Shown here: piece by piece, positions 16,407-26,835 of the stretch
How positions within the stretch are numbered: the stretch's first letter is position 1
Layout: each line of letters starts with the position of its first letter
Assembly (NCBI RefSeq): GCF_006385575.1
Contig: NZ_CP041040.1
Location: forward strand, 2,542,001-2,606,000
Reading direction: 5' to 3'
DNA from: Microbacterium foliorum
GTDB taxonomy: Bacteria; Actinomycetota; Actinomycetes; Actinomycetales; Microbacteriaceae
Length of the DNA stretch: 64,000 nt
The notes under the pieces: model-generated
What the model saw: the letters and a program-made list of their open reading frames with translations, nothing else
Databases searched by the model: none
Told to the model about the DNA's origin: nothing
Translations under genes and position numbers: made by a program

Positions 16407-16409
16407 ACT
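16404..16409 (+). promoter_or_regulatory. -10 element TAAACT of the XPB gene
   Basis: It overlaps the upstream stop codon and ends 8 nt before the ATG. Confidence 0.4.
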
Positions 16410-16417
16410 GGACAGCT

Positions 16418-18058
16418 ATGTCTGATGGACCCCTGATCGTCCAGAGCGATCGCACAGTGCTGCTCGAAGTCGCCCATTCCGACGCTGAGAGCGCCCGCCA
16501 CGAGCTGGCGATCTTCGCCGAGCTCGAACGCGCGCCCGAGCACATCCACACCTACCGCATCACGCGGCTCGGACTGTGGAACGCGCGCGCAGCAGGGCAC
16601 ACCGCCGAAGACATGCTCGAGACGCTCGACCGCTGGTCGCGCTTCCCCGTGCCCCCGTCGGTCGCCGTCGACCTCCGCGAGACCGTGAAAAGGTATGGAC
16701 GCCTCGTGATCGAGCGTGACGACGAGGGAACCCTGATCCTGCGGTCGACCGACCCCGCAGTGCTCGCCCAGGTCGCGAACAACAAGCGCATCCAGCCGCT
16801 GCTGATCGGCCACCCGGCCCCAGACACCTTCGTGGTCGACGCGTGGGCGCGCGGGCAGATCAAGCAGGAGCTGCTGAAGATCGGCTGGCCGGCCGAGGAC
16901 CTCGCCGGATACACGCCCGGAACCCCTCACGAGATCGAGCTCGCCGAGGACGGCTGGCAGATCCGCCCCTACCAGCAGGATGCCGTCGACGCCTTCTCGA
17001 AGGACGGCTCGGGCGTCGTGGTGCTGCCGTGCGGCGCGGGCAAGACGATCGTCGGCGCCGCAGCCATGGCCGCCACCAAGACCACGACCCTGATCCTCGT
17101 GACCAACACCGTCTCAGCACGACAGTGGCGCGACGAGCTGCTCAAGCGCACGAGCCTCACGCCCGAGGAGATCGGCGAGTACTCCGGCCAGGCCAAAGAG
17201 GTCAAGCCGGTCACCATTGCGACCTACCAGATCCTCACGGCGAAGCGGAAGGGCGAGTACGCCCACCTCGCGCTGCTGGACGCACTCGACTGGGGCCTCA
17301 TCGTCTACGACGAGGTGCACCTGCTGCCCGCGCCCGTGTTCAAGCTGACCGCCGATCTCCAGGCTCGGCGCCGGATCGGCCTCACCGCCACGCTCGTCCG
17401 CGAGGACGGCCGCGAGGGCGATGTGTTCAGCCTGATCGGCCCCAAGCGCTTCGACGCTCCGTGGAAGCAGATCGAGGCGCAGGGGTTCATCTCCCCCGCC
17501 GTCTGCTACGAGGTGCGGGTCGACCTGCCGCCGGACGACCGGCTCGAATACGCCGCCGCGACAGACGATGAGCGCTATCGTCTCGCGGCCTCCGCACCCG
17601 CGAAGATCTCGGCTGTGCGTGAGCTCATCGCCAAGCACGAGGGCGAGCGGATCCTGGTGATCGGTCAGTACCTCGACCAGCTCGACACGCTGTCGCAGTC
17701 GCTGAACGCCCCGCAGATCACGGGCGCCACGCCCATCGACGAGCGCGAGGAGCTCTACCGCGCCTTCCGCGAGGGAGAGATCTCGCTGCTCGTGGTGTCG
17801 AAGGTCGCGAACTTCTCGATCGACCTCCCCGAGGCGTCCGTCGCCATCCAGGTCTCCGGTTCGTTCGGCTCGCGGCAGGAAGAGGCTCAGCGCCTCGGTC
17901 GGCTGCTGCGCCCCAAGCAGTCCGGGCACACGGCGAGCTTCTACACGCTGGTCGCCCGCGACACGATCGACCAGGACTACGCCCAGAATCGCCAGCGGTT
18001 CCTCGCCGAACAGGGGTACAGCTACACGATCATGGACGCTGACGCGATCGCGGCCTGA
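16418..18058 (+). CDS. DNA repair helicase, XPB type
   Basis: A 546-residue superfamily 2 helicase homologous to eukaryotic and archaeal XPB, a 3'-5' helicase acting in nucleotide excision repair or transcription-coupled processes. An N-terminal damage-recognition-like domain (1-180) comes first. Then come Walker A in VVLPCGAGKT, the DEVH box in VYDEVHLLPA, motif III-like GLTATLVREDG with the XPB RED motif, and motif VI-like QEEAQRLGRLLRPK. ATG at 16418 follows a -10 element; a GTG slightly upstream is an alternative. Confidence 0.92.
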   Translation: MSDGPLIVQSDRTVLLEVAHSDAESARHELAIFAELERAPEHIHTYRITRLGLWNARAAGHTAEDMLETLDRWSRFPVPPSVAVDLRETVKRYGRLVIERDDEGTLILRSTDPAVLAQVANNKRIQPLLIGHPAPDTFVVDAWARGQIKQELLKIGWPAEDLAGYTPGTPHEIELAEDGWQIRPYQQDAVDAFSKDGSGVVVLPCGAGKTIVGAAAMAATKTTTLILVTNTVSARQWRDELLKRTSLTPEEIGEYSGQAKEVKPVTIATYQILTAKRKGEYAHLALLDALDWGLIVYDEVHLLPAPVFKLTADLQARRRIGLTATLVREDGREGDVFSLIGPKRFDAPWKQIEAQGFISPAVCYEVRVDLPPDDRLEYAAATDDERYRLAASAPAKISAVRELIAKHEGERILVIGQYLDQLDTLSQSLNAPQITGATPIDEREELYRAFREGEISLLVVSKVANFSIDLPEASVAIQVSGSFGSRQEEAQRLGRLLRPKQSGHTASFYTLVARDTIDQDYAQNRQRFLAEQGYSYTIMDADAIAA

Positions 18059-18159
18059 CCGCCTCGATGCCCTCCGCACGGCACCGCTACGCGGAGGGCG
18101 AAAGCGCCGCTCCGACGGATAGTCAGCATCCGCATGGCCGAAGTCACCATAATGGGGAC

Positions 18160-18846
18160 ATGACTGATGCGCGCATCCTGGTCGTCGACGACGAACCCAA
18201 CATCCGCGACCTGCTCTCGACAGGTCTCAGCTTCGCCGGGTTCCAGGTGAAGACGGTGGCCAATGGCGCCGCCACCATCTCGGCGGTGCTCGAGGAAGAG
18301 CCGGACCTCATCATCCTCGACGTCATGCTTCCGGACATGAACGGCTTCAGCGTGACCAAGCGTCTTCGCGGCGCGGGTTTCACCGCGCCGATCCTGTTCC
18401 TCACCGCGAAGGACGGCACCGACGACAAGATCGAGGGGCTCAACGCCGGCGGCGACGACTATGTCACCAAGCCGTTCAGCCTCGACGAGATCGTCGCCCG
18501 CGCCCAGGCGATCCTGCGCCGCACCATGCAGGCCGACGAGGAGTCGATCATCCGCGCAGGCGAGCTGTCGATGGACCAGGACACCCACGACGTGCACGTG
18601 GGCAAGGAGTCGATCGAGCTCAGCCCGACCGAGTTCAAGCTGCTGCGCTATCTGATGCTCAACCCCAACCGCGTGCTGTCGAAGGCTCAGATCCTCGATC
18701 ACGTCTGGGAGTACGACTTCAACGGGGATGCCGGCATCGTCGAGAGCTACATCTCGTACCTTCGTCGCAAGATCGACCCGCACACCGAGGAGTCGGTGAT
18801 CCAGACGAAGCGCGGCTTCGGATACATGCTCAAGGTCGGCAAGTAG
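18160..18846 (+). CDS. OmpR/PhoB-family response regulator
   Basis: A 228-residue response regulator. The receiver domain (1-120) has acidic pocket VDDEPN, phosphoacceptor Asp in IILDVMLPD near residue 51, and the conserved Lys in YVTKPF. A winged-helix domain (about 130-228) ends in GFGYMLKV. It is followed by its kinase 56 bp downstream. The pair resembles mycobacterial TrcR/TrcS or MprA/MprB-type systems; the signal is unknown. Confidence 0.92.
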   Translation: MTDARILVVDDEPNIRDLLSTGLSFAGFQVKTVANGAATISAVLEEEPDLIILDVMLPDMNGFSVTKRLRGAGFTAPILFLTAKDGTDDKIEGLNAGGDDYVTKPFSLDEIVARAQAILRRTMQADEESIIRAGELSMDQDTHDVHVGKESIELSPTEFKLLRYLMLNPNRVLSKAQILDHVWEYDFNGDAGIVESYISYLRRKIDPHTEESVIQTKRGFGYMLKVGK

Positions 18847-18902
18847 TCCGGCTCACCGCCGCACGCTGACGCCGCACAGCATCCGTCTCCAGGGAGGTCC
18901 GC

Positions 18903-20600
18903 ATGGCGCACAAGCCTGACGCGATCACCAAGTGGTGGCGGTCGATCAGCCTGCGCGCCAAGGTGACGGGCGTCACGGTCGCCGTGCTCGCCCTGGGGCT
19001 GCTCGCGGCAGGCATCGGCACCGCGCCGATCCTGCGCAACTCGCTGGTCGACAACATCGATGCGCAGCTGCCGGCCCTGGTCTCCGCCGATCTCGCGAAT
19101 CGGTACTTCGAGGTGACGGTCGAAGACGGCAGGACCGTCTACACCCCCACCGACTCACCCCGTGACTTCTTCGTCGCGATCTACGATGCCGAGGGCGTGC
19201 TGCAGACGACCACAGGCAACTCGGCCAACGGAGCCCCGCTCTTCCCATCGTCGTACTCCCCCCTCGATGTGCAGGCCAACGAGGACACCCGGTTCACGAT
19301 CGAGGGCACCAAGGGCTCGAGCTTCCGCGCGGCCGTCGCGCGAGTGCCGGGAGAGGGTGACGGGTCGCTGCGGATCCAGATCGTCGCGATGCCGCTCGAG
19401 TACGCGGATCGCATCATCAGTCAGTACTTCGGCATCTACATCACGGTCGCCTTCGTCACCATCTTCCTGGCCGCGCTGCTCACCCGCGGGCTCGTGACTC
19501 TGACGTTCAGAAGGCTCGGACAGGTCGAGTCCACCGCCATGTCGATCGCCGCGGGCGACTTCACGCAGCGTCTCACCGATCTCGAGCCGACGACCGAGGT
19601 CGGCCGCCTCAACAGCGCGATCAACACGATGCTCGATCGCGTCGACGGATCGCTCGCGCAGAGGGACCGCACCGTGCAGCACATGCGGCGCTTCATCGGC
19701 GATGCCAGCCACGAGCTGCGCACGCCCCTGGTGAGCGTGCGCGGGTACGCCGAGCTCTACCGGATGGGCGCGATCAAGGGCGAGGAAGACACCGCACGTG
19801 CCATGGAGCGTATCGAGAAGGAGGCGATCCGCATGGGTGTTCTCGTCGAGGATCTCCTTGCGCTCGCGCGCCTCGACGAAGAGCGCGAACCAGAGATCGC
19901 GGCACTCGATCTGCGCCCCATCGCCCGCGACGCCGCCCTCGATCTGCGCGCCGCTGCTCCGGCGCGCACCGTGACCGTCATCGATCGCACGGTCGACGCT
20001 CCGCTCATCGATGTCACCACTCGGTCGACGCCTGTCGTCCCCGCCGCACCCGAGGTGCCGGCGCCGCGTGGGCTCTCGCGCGGGACGCTCGCCCGCCTGC
20101 GCCGTCGCTCGCGAAGCTCCGCGGCGGACGTGCCCGCGATCGACTTCACCGAAGCGGCAGACATCCCTGTGCGCACCCCGCCGATCGTGCTCGGCGAGGA
20201 GAACAAGGTGCGTCAGGTGGTGACGAACCTGCTCGGCAACGCGCGTCGCTTCTCACCCGAGGAGAGTCCGATCGAGATCGTCGTCGATGCGGATCGCGTG
20301 CGAGGCACGGCGAGCATCGCGATCGTCGACCACGGCGAGGGGATCCCACCCCAGATCCGCGAGCAGATCTTCGAGCGCTTCTGGCGCGCCGACACCTCGC
20401 GAGCGCGCGAGACCGGCGGTTCCGGACTCGGCCTCGCGATCGTGTCATCCATCGTCAAAGCGCTGCACGGAAGCGTCGCGGTGTCGGAGACGCCCGGTGG
20501 CGGAGCGACCTTCACCGTCACCCTGCCCCTCGCCCCCTCACGCGCGACGCCCGCCCACCTTCTGGAGGACACTCAGCCACTCGAGCGACTGGATCTCTGA
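18903..20600 (+). CDS. Membrane sensor histidine kinase
   Basis: A 565-residue kinase, probable partner of the preceding regulator. There are transmembrane helices near residues 20-42 and 178-200 with a 130-residue extracellular sensor between them, then HAMP and HisKA with phospho-His in FIGDASHELRTPLVSVRGY (about residue 268). The ATPase domain has N box GNARRFS and G boxes DHGEGIP and GGSGLGLAIV. An insertion of about 60 residues rich in Pro, Arg and Ser separates HisKA from the ATPase domain, longer than usual. GGGAGG lies before the ATG. Confidence 0.92.
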   Translation: MAHKPDAITKWWRSISLRAKVTGVTVAVLALGLLAAGIGTAPILRNSLVDNIDAQLPALVSADLANRYFEVTVEDGRTVYTPTDSPRDFFVAIYDAEGVLQTTTGNSANGAPLFPSSYSPLDVQANEDTRFTIEGTKGSSFRAAVARVPGEGDGSLRIQIVAMPLEYADRIISQYFGIYITVAFVTIFLAALLTRGLVTLTFRRLGQVESTAMSIAAGDFTQRLTDLEPTTEVGRLNSAINTMLDRVDGSLAQRDRTVQHMRRFIGDASHELRTPLVSVRGYAELYRMGAIKGEEDTARAMERIEKEAIRMGVLVEDLLALARLDEEREPEIAALDLRPIARDAALDLRAAAPARTVTVIDRTVDAPLIDVTTRSTPVVPAAPEVPAPRGLSRGTLARLRRRSRSSAADVPAIDFTEAADIPVRTPPIVLGEENKVRQVVTNLLGNARRFSPEESPIEIVVDADRVRGTASIAIVDHGEGIPPQIREQIFERFWRADTSRARETGGSGLGLAIVSSIVKALHGSVAVSETPGGGATFTVTLPLAPSRATPAHLLEDTQPLERLDL

Positions 20601-20773
20601 CCGCCACCCCTCGCAGTCCTGCACGGCGCTCCTGTACGGCTCTCCCGCACGGCGCTTCTGCACGTCGACGGGCATCCGCTGATTCTCCACAGCGGGCGTC
20701 GCGAGGTTCACTCGCCCCGCATTCGGGGATCTCCTCTCCCCTATCGTCAGAGCACCAATCGAGAGGAGTTCCC

Positions 20774-21061
20774 ATGTCCGTCATCACCGTCGACACCGAA
20801 GCCGTAGGTGCCGCGCAAGGCGCGGCGCTGGCCACGATGGAGCGTCTGCAGACCGAGTCCGCGACGCTCATGTCACAGCTCACGCAGCTGCAGGCAACGT
20901 GGGTCGGCACGGCATCGGCCGCATTCCAGTCGTGTGCCGAGGAATGGCGAGGAGCGCAGCTGCACGTCGAGCAGGTGCTCGAATCGATCGGGCACTCGCT
21001 GGGCAGCGCAGCGACACAGTATGCAGACGCCGATCAGTACTCGGCGAGCCTGTTCCGCTGA
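20774..21061 (+). CDS. WXG100-family (ESAT-6-like) protein
   Basis: A 95-residue all-helical protein with the W-x-G hairpin as TWVGTASAAFQ near residue 41, the defining feature of EsxA/EsxB-type type VII secretion substrates. GAGAGGAG precedes the ATG and a TATCGT -10 element lies near 20742. No EccC ATPase, partner WXG gene or LXG toxin is in the window, so it is an orphan here. The C-terminal YxxxD/E-like export signal is not clearly present; YADADQY is the nearest. Confidence 0.85.
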   Translation: MSVITVDTEAVGAAQGAALATMERLQTESATLMSQLTQLQATWVGTASAAFQSCAEEWRGAQLHVEQVLESIGHSLGSAATQYADADQYSASLFR

Positions 21062-21087
21062 TCCACGGGTTCGATCACCCGCGAACG

Positions 21088-21121
21088 CAGAAACGCCCCG
21101 ACCGAAGTCGGGGCGTTTCTG
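21088..21121. terminator. Bidirectional terminator
   Basis: A 15-bp perfect stem (CAGAAACGCCCCGAC and its complement) closes a CGAA tetraloop, between the WXG100 gene and groEL. Confidence 0.9.
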
Positions 21122-21135
21122 TCAGTGCTGATGGA

Positions 21136-22791
<1,656 letters not shown>

Positions 22792-22818
22792 TTAGCACTC
22801 AGAGTGAGAGAGTGCTAA
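22792..22818. promoter_or_regulatory. CIRCE element (HrcA operator)
   Basis: The inverted repeat TTAGCACTC-N9-GAGTGCTAA is a perfect consensus match and lies 37 bp upstream of groEL. Confidence 0.97.
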
Positions 22819-22877
22819 CGCCATTCTGGCACTCGACCCCATCGAGTGCAAGCTGCGCGGACGGACCGCGCGGCGGT

Positions 22878-23456
22878 CTACGGGGCAGGAGTGTCTGCGG
22901 GCGTCTCCGGCGCGGTCGTCGCACGATCGAGTCCGATCACGACCGTCAGCTGCTTCGCGCCCGTGTCGTTCAGGTCGGAGTAGAAGTCGCTCTGTTCGAC
23001 CTCGGCACCGCCGATCAGGTTCGCGAGACCGATCGCCGCGAGCTCGTCTTCCTCTGCGACGTAATAGACGGTGGTCGTCGAGAAGTCCTGGCTCGCGCTG
23101 TCGCTCGCGAACACGACATCGGCGGCCCAGCCGTTGTTGATCAGCACATCACGCATCTGCTCGTCGAGACCCTCGTCCGGTGACGCGTTGAGGATCATCA
23201 CCGAGTACGTGACGTCGACGACACCGGTCTCGACCGGCGCGGGGCTCGACGTGGGCACAGCCTCTGGAAAGAGGCTGATGCGCCCCATCACCACGAGCGA
23301 GCCGAAGATGCCGCCGATGATGAGCACGAGAGCGGCCACGAACGACCACAGGAGGACCACCCAGCCGTTCATCCCGGGGGCTTCGGCGCGATGCGCTCCG
23401 ACGCGTCCGGACGATCGGGGGACGTCGTCGAATCGATCTCGGCTGAGCTTTGACAC
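22878..23456 (-). CDS. LytR C-terminal domain membrane protein
   Basis: A 192-residue protein with a cytoplasmic N-terminus, one transmembrane helix (about 30-53) and an extracellular LytR_C domain (about 78-175), containing VMILNASPDEGLDEQMRDVL and the closing VVIGLD. Such proteins are cell-wall associated in actinobacteria; their biochemical role is unclear. GTG at 23456 is the first possible start because an in-frame TAG lies just upstream. It follows a TAGCAT -10 by 6 nt. Confidence 0.85.
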   Translation of the reverse strand: MSKLSRDRFDDVPRSSGRVGAHRAEAPGMNGWVVLLWSFVAALVLIIGGIFGSLVVMGRISLFPEAVPTSSPAPVETGVVDVTYSVMILNASPDEGLDEQMRDVLINNGWAADVVFASDSASQDFSTTTVYYVAEEDELAAIGLANLIGGAEVEQSDFYSDLNDTGAKQLTVVIGLDRATTAPETPADTPAP

Positions 23457-23462
23457 TCCTCG

Positions 23463-23468
23463 ATGCTA
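23463..23468 (-). promoter_or_regulatory. -10 element TAGCAT of the LytR_C gene
   Basis: It lies 6 nt before GTG 23456. GAGGA sits in the spacer but is too close to serve as an RBS. Confidence 0.45.
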
Positions 23469-23524
23469 ATGGCACCGACCCGTGTATCCGCATCGAGCGG
23501 CACCGACGCGTGGCGCGAGCCTCG

Positions 23525-23782
23525 TCAGCCCACGAAGCCCGGGGTGCGTGCGGCGCGCTGGAACGACCGGGCATCACGGATGCGACGCAGCCGTCGCACG
23601 AGCATCGGGTCGTACTCCAACGCCGCCTCCGACTCGATCAGGCGACCGAGGAGCTGGTAGTAACGGGCCGCGCTCATGCCCAGTTGAGTGCGGATGACCT
23701 CTTCCTTCGCACCACCGTGCCGCGGCCACGCGGTCTCGAGCGCGAGGATCGCGCGATCCCGCTCGCTCAGATCTCCCAGCAT
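23525..23782 (-). CDS. DUF3263 protein
   Basis: An 85-residue helical protein of the actinobacterial DUF3263 family. It begins MLGDLSERDRAILALETAW and contains a helix-turn-helix-like stretch, LGMSAARYYQLLGRLIESEAA. In many actinobacteria it lies next to the LytR_C gene, as here. A DNA-binding role is plausible from the fold but unproven. The start follows a -10 element by 6 nt. Confidence 0.85.
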   Translation of the reverse strand: MLGDLSERDRAILALETAWPRHGGAKEEVIRTQLGMSAARYYQLLGRLIESEAALEYDPMLVRRLRRIRDARSFQRAARTPGFVG

Positions 23783-23788
23783 GTGACC

Positions 23789-23794
23789 AGATTA
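23789..23794 (-). promoter_or_regulatory. -10 element TAATCT of the DUF3263 gene
   Basis: It ends 6 nt before ATG 23782. The segment also carries the end of the DUF2332 gene. Confidence 0.45.
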
Positions 23795-24784
23795 GGTCGC
23801 GGAAGCGTCGACTCCGGTGCGCCACTCCCACCATCTGCCGAGCGGATCGGCCGCCGCGCGCACTTCCCCGTCGAGCGCCACGACGAAGCCGGGCCACTCC
23901 TCGGCGAGCACGGGGGGCTGCCATACGTCCAGCAGCGCGGGAGGATCGATCGTCACCCAGCGGGCGTCGAGCACTCTGATGCGCTCGACGAGCGCCGTGC
24001 GCGTCTCTCGCGGGATGTGCACGAACACGCCGGGGGTCGTGATCACGAGAGTGGCACCCCGGGGCGCCTCGGCTGCGAGCGCGTCGATCCTCTCGAGCGC
24101 GTCTCCGGCGACGAGGCGGGGCGGATCGGACGCCGCGATGTCGAGCGCCGCTCGCACCCGCTGCTCGCGCCCTTCCTCTCCCGGCCAGACGAGTCCCTGC
24201 AGCCAACGACGGTCTCGGTCGTCTCGCGCATCGAGCGGCGCGAGGTCGATGCCGGCGCGCCAGGCGATGTCCGGCATCCTCACGGCGGGGAGTGGCCCGT
24301 CGACTCTGCTCTGCAACACGACGGGGCTCGGCCCGTCCGCCGGATCGAGTGCCGCGCGCATCCGACCGTCGGCCCCGACGAAGCGGTACGAGTAGCGATC
24401 GGGATACAGGCACAGACCGGCCGAGGCCCCGACTTCGAGCAGGGCTATCGGTCCGTCGATCTCCGACAGCACCGGGAGCAGCGGGGCGAGCCGGAGCGGC
24501 TCGTTGGTCTGCAGGCGCCGATCGCCGCATTCGCGCACGACCTCGTCGGCGCGGGCGAGCACGAACGCACGCCAGGCGTCGTAGCGGCCGAGGCTCACAC
24601 CCAGCATCCGCGTCACGGCGAACACGAGCGGCGGCTGCCTGCGGTTCTCCGGAATCCGAGCGAGCACCCGCTGCATCTCGGGGTCGTCCGCCACACCGGA
24701 CGCCCAGTCGGCATACAGGTCGCTGCGCCCAGGCGCTTCCTCATCGGCGAACCGTCGATAGCGCAGCCGCACGGCATCCGTCAT
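23792..24784 (-). CDS. DUF2332 protein
   Basis: A 330-residue member of the DUF2332 family, cytoplasmic, of unknown function. Family hallmarks are RYRRFADEEAPGRSDLYADWASGVADD at the N-terminus, GASAGLCLYPDRY near residue 120, and TPGVFVHIP. The GASAGL motif resembles the glycine-rich loop of SAM-dependent methyltransferases, so a methyltransferase-like fold is possible. It faces the msrB gene divergently. Confidence 0.82.
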   Translation of the reverse strand: MTDAVRLRYRRFADEEAPGRSDLYADWASGVADDPEMQRVLARIPENRRQPPLVFAVTRMLGVSLGRYDAWRAFVLARADEVVRECGDRRLQTNEPLRLAPLLPVLSEIDGPIALLEVGASAGLCLYPDRYSYRFVGADGRMRAALDPADGPSPVVLQSRVDGPLPAVRMPDIAWRAGIDLAPLDARDDRDRRWLQGLVWPGEEGREQRVRAALDIAASDPPRLVAGDALERIDALAAEAPRGATLVITTPGVFVHIPRETRTALVERIRVLDARWVTIDPPALLDVWQPPVLAEEWPGFVVALDGEVRAAADPLGRWWEWRTGVDASAT

Positions 24785-24852
24785 GCATCCATTCTCTCGT
24801 GACGCCGAGTGCCCCTGAACGCGAGAGAATGGAACAGACCCCGGGAGGACCT

Positions 24853-25257
24853 ATGTCGTACAGCGTGGACAAGACCGAAGAAGAGTGGCGCAACGAGCTC
24901 GGCGAGGAACAGTACGCCGTGCTTCGCGAAGCCGCGACCGAGCGTGCCTGGACGGGCGAGCTGCTCGACGAGGGCCGCGCCGGCCTCTACACCTGCGGGG
25001 CGTGCGATGCGGAGCTGTTCAAGAGCGGCACCAAGTTCGACTCCGGATGCGGGTGGCCGAGCTTCTACGAGTCGATCCGCCCCGACGCGGTGCAGCTCAT
25101 CGAGGACACGACCCTGGGCATGGTGCGCACCGAGGTGCGCTGCGCGAACTGCGGCTCGCACCTGGGCCATGTCTTCCCCGACGGCTTCGGCACGCCGACC
25201 GGTGACCGCTACTGCATGAACTCCATCGCCCTGAACTTCACGCCCGAAGAGTCGTGA
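24853..25257 (+). CDS. msrB: Peptide methionine-(R)-S-oxide reductase
   Basis: A 134-residue MsrB that reduces the R-form of methionine sulfoxide in proteins, using thioredoxin. The zinc-binding pairs are CGACD and CANCG. The active-site region is GCGWPSFYE, with catalytic Cys in DRYCMNSIAL near the end. GGGAGGA lies just before ATG 24853. Its stop overlaps the GTG of the next gene, so the two are co-translated. Confidence 0.96.
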   Translation: MSYSVDKTEEEWRNELGEEQYAVLREAATERAWTGELLDEGRAGLYTCGACDAELFKSGTKFDSGCGWPSFYESIRPDAVQLIEDTTLGMVRTEVRCANCGSHLGHVFPDGFGTPTGDRYCMNSIALNFTPEES

Positions 25258-25817
25258 GCGCCCTCGAGGCCGTTCGCGCACGGCAGTCCTCCTCGAAGGT
25301 CACCGATGAGGCGCCGTCGCGCGACGAGCTGCTGAAGCTCGTCGCCGCTGCCGGACGCGTCGCCGACCACTCTTCACTGCGCCCGTGGCGCCTGATCGAG
25401 CTGCGCGGATCCGACCGAGAGCTGTTGGGCGCCGCGATCGCCAAGGCCGAGGGCGACAGATCCCCCTCGACGAAGCCGCTTCGCGCTCCGCTGCTGATCG
25501 CGGTCGTCGCCAGCTACCGCAAGAGCGAGAAGGTGCCCCGCTGGGAGCAGGAGGCCGTGGCATCGGGTGTCGCCCACATGCTCAGCCTGCTGCTCGATGA
25601 GGCCGGATTCGGCGTGCTGTGGCGCACGGGCCACTACACGCGCTCGAAGGCCGTCGCGAAGGCCCACGGCCTCGGCAAGAACGAAGAGCTGCTCGGGTGG
25701 CTGTACGTCGGCGGCAAGCCCGCCGGCCGTAGGCCCGGTCGCCGCAAGCCCGTCGATGCGCGCGGCCTCGTGACGCGGATGCCGAAACCGAAGCCGAAGG
25801 CGAAGAAGAAGAAGTAG
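25254..25817 (+). CDS. Nitroreductase-family flavoprotein
   Basis: A 187-residue FMN-dependent oxidoreductase of the small YdjA/nitroreductase type. Family features are the FMN-binding RPWRLIEL, VADHSSLRPW near residue 37, and GFGVLWRTGHYT. A very basic tail (KPKPKAKKKK) is unusual and could bind nucleic acid or be a disordered extension. GTG at 25254 overlaps the msrB stop. The natural substrate is not predictable. Confidence 0.87.
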   Translation: MSALEAVRARQSSSKVTDEAPSRDELLKLVAAAGRVADHSSLRPWRLIELRGSDRELLGAAIAKAEGDRSPSTKPLRAPLLIAVVASYRKSEKVPRWEQEAVASGVAHMLSLLLDEAGFGVLWRTGHYTRSKAVAKAHGLGKNEELLGWLYVGGKPAGRRPGRRKPVDARGLVTRMPKPKPKAKKKK

Positions 25818-25818
25818 G

Positions 25819-26760
25819 TCAGCTCCGCCTGCGGCGGGGCAGCGCGACAGCGACGGATGCCACGGCGACGATCACCATCCCGATGATCTGCCAGGGCGCG
25901 GGGCCTGCGGCAGCCGGCCAGAGCAGGTCGATGATCACCGAGGTCGCGAGCTGACCCAGCACCGATCCGAGTCCCATCAGCAGCACTCCGGTGTGCGCGA
26001 CGATGAAGGTGCCGAGCAGGATGTACGCGGCGCCGAGGAATCCGCCGAGGTACAGCCACGGCTCGGTGGGCGGCACGTCGGGTGCACCCCGCACCGCGAT
26101 GCTGATGCCGGCGGCGACCAGCAGGGCGAGGGTGCCGGCGATGAAGCTCATGAACGTCGCCGCGAGGGGCGAGCGCAACCGCTGCGACAGACGGCCGTTG
26201 GTCGCGGCCTGCCAGGCGATGCCGACGCCGGCCGCGAACGGCAGGAGGAGCATCCAGAGCGGCGCCGTGGTCAGGACTTCCCCGCTCAGCGAGATGCCCA
26301 CCGCGGCGAGCGCGAGTGCTCCGCCCAGCACGCGCCCCGGCGTGATCGCGACCACGCCGGCCGGACCGAACCCGATGCGGTCGAGCACGAGCCCGTGGAG
26401 GGTCTGTCCTGCGACGACTCCCACCGTGAACAGCGAGACGCCCAGCACTCCGGCCGTGATGCCCTGAGTCGAGACGGTGAGTGCGCCGCAGGCGCCGCCG
26501 AGCAGCATCCAGAACGGGATCGACCGATCACGGATGCCGCCGAGCAGGCGTCCGACGCCTCGACGCGCCGAGGGGATGCAGGCGATCACCACTGCGAGAG
26601 CCGCGAGACCCACCGAGAAGGAGATGAGGCCGGCCACGATGCCGTTGTCGACCTCGACACCGAGCACGCCGTTGATGCGCGCCTGGATCGCGGTCATGAC
26701 GCCGATGGCCACTGCTCCGCCGAGCGCGAGGGGCGGAGAAAGTCGACGGGCCTGGGTCAC
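25819..26760 (-). CDS. DMT-superfamily YdcZ/DUF606 membrane transporter
   Basis: A 313-residue polytopic membrane protein, about ten helices in two tandem DUF606 halves. The repeated motif is seen as IQARINGVLG in the first half and WQAATNGRLSQRL in the second. YdcZ-type proteins belong to the drug/metabolite transporter superfamily; substrates are mostly unknown. GTG at 26760 follows a -10 element by 6 nt. It diverges from the HMCES gene. Confidence 0.87.
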   Translation of the reverse strand: MTQARRLSPPLALGGAVAIGVMTAIQARINGVLGVEVDNGIVAGLISFSVGLAALAVVIACIPSARRGVGRLLGGIRDRSIPFWMLLGGACGALTVSTQGITAGVLGVSLFTVGVVAGQTLHGLVLDRIGFGPAGVVAITPGRVLGGALALAAVGISLSGEVLTTAPLWMLLLPFAAGVGIAWQAATNGRLSQRLRSPLAATFMSFIAGTLALLVAAGISIAVRGAPDVPPTEPWLYLGGFLGAAYILLGTFIVAHTGVLLMGLGSVLGQLATSVIIDLLWPAAAGPAPWQIIGMVIVAVASVAVALPRRRRS

Positions 26761-26766
26761 CTGTCG

Positions 26767-26772
26767 ACCCTA
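26767..26772 (-). promoter_or_regulatory. -10 element TAGGGT of the YdcZ-type gene
   Basis: It ends 6 nt before GTG 26760. Confidence 0.45.
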
Positions 26773-26823
26773 GCCGAGCGTGGGCCGCCTTCCCGTCGTG
26801 CGCATGATGTCGGCGGCCGGGCG

Positions 26824-26829
26824 TAGCCT
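26824..26829 (+). promoter_or_regulatory. -10 element TAGCCT of the SRAP gene
   Basis: It ends 6 nt before ATG 26836. Confidence 0.5.
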
Positions 26830-26835
26830 GACGGC

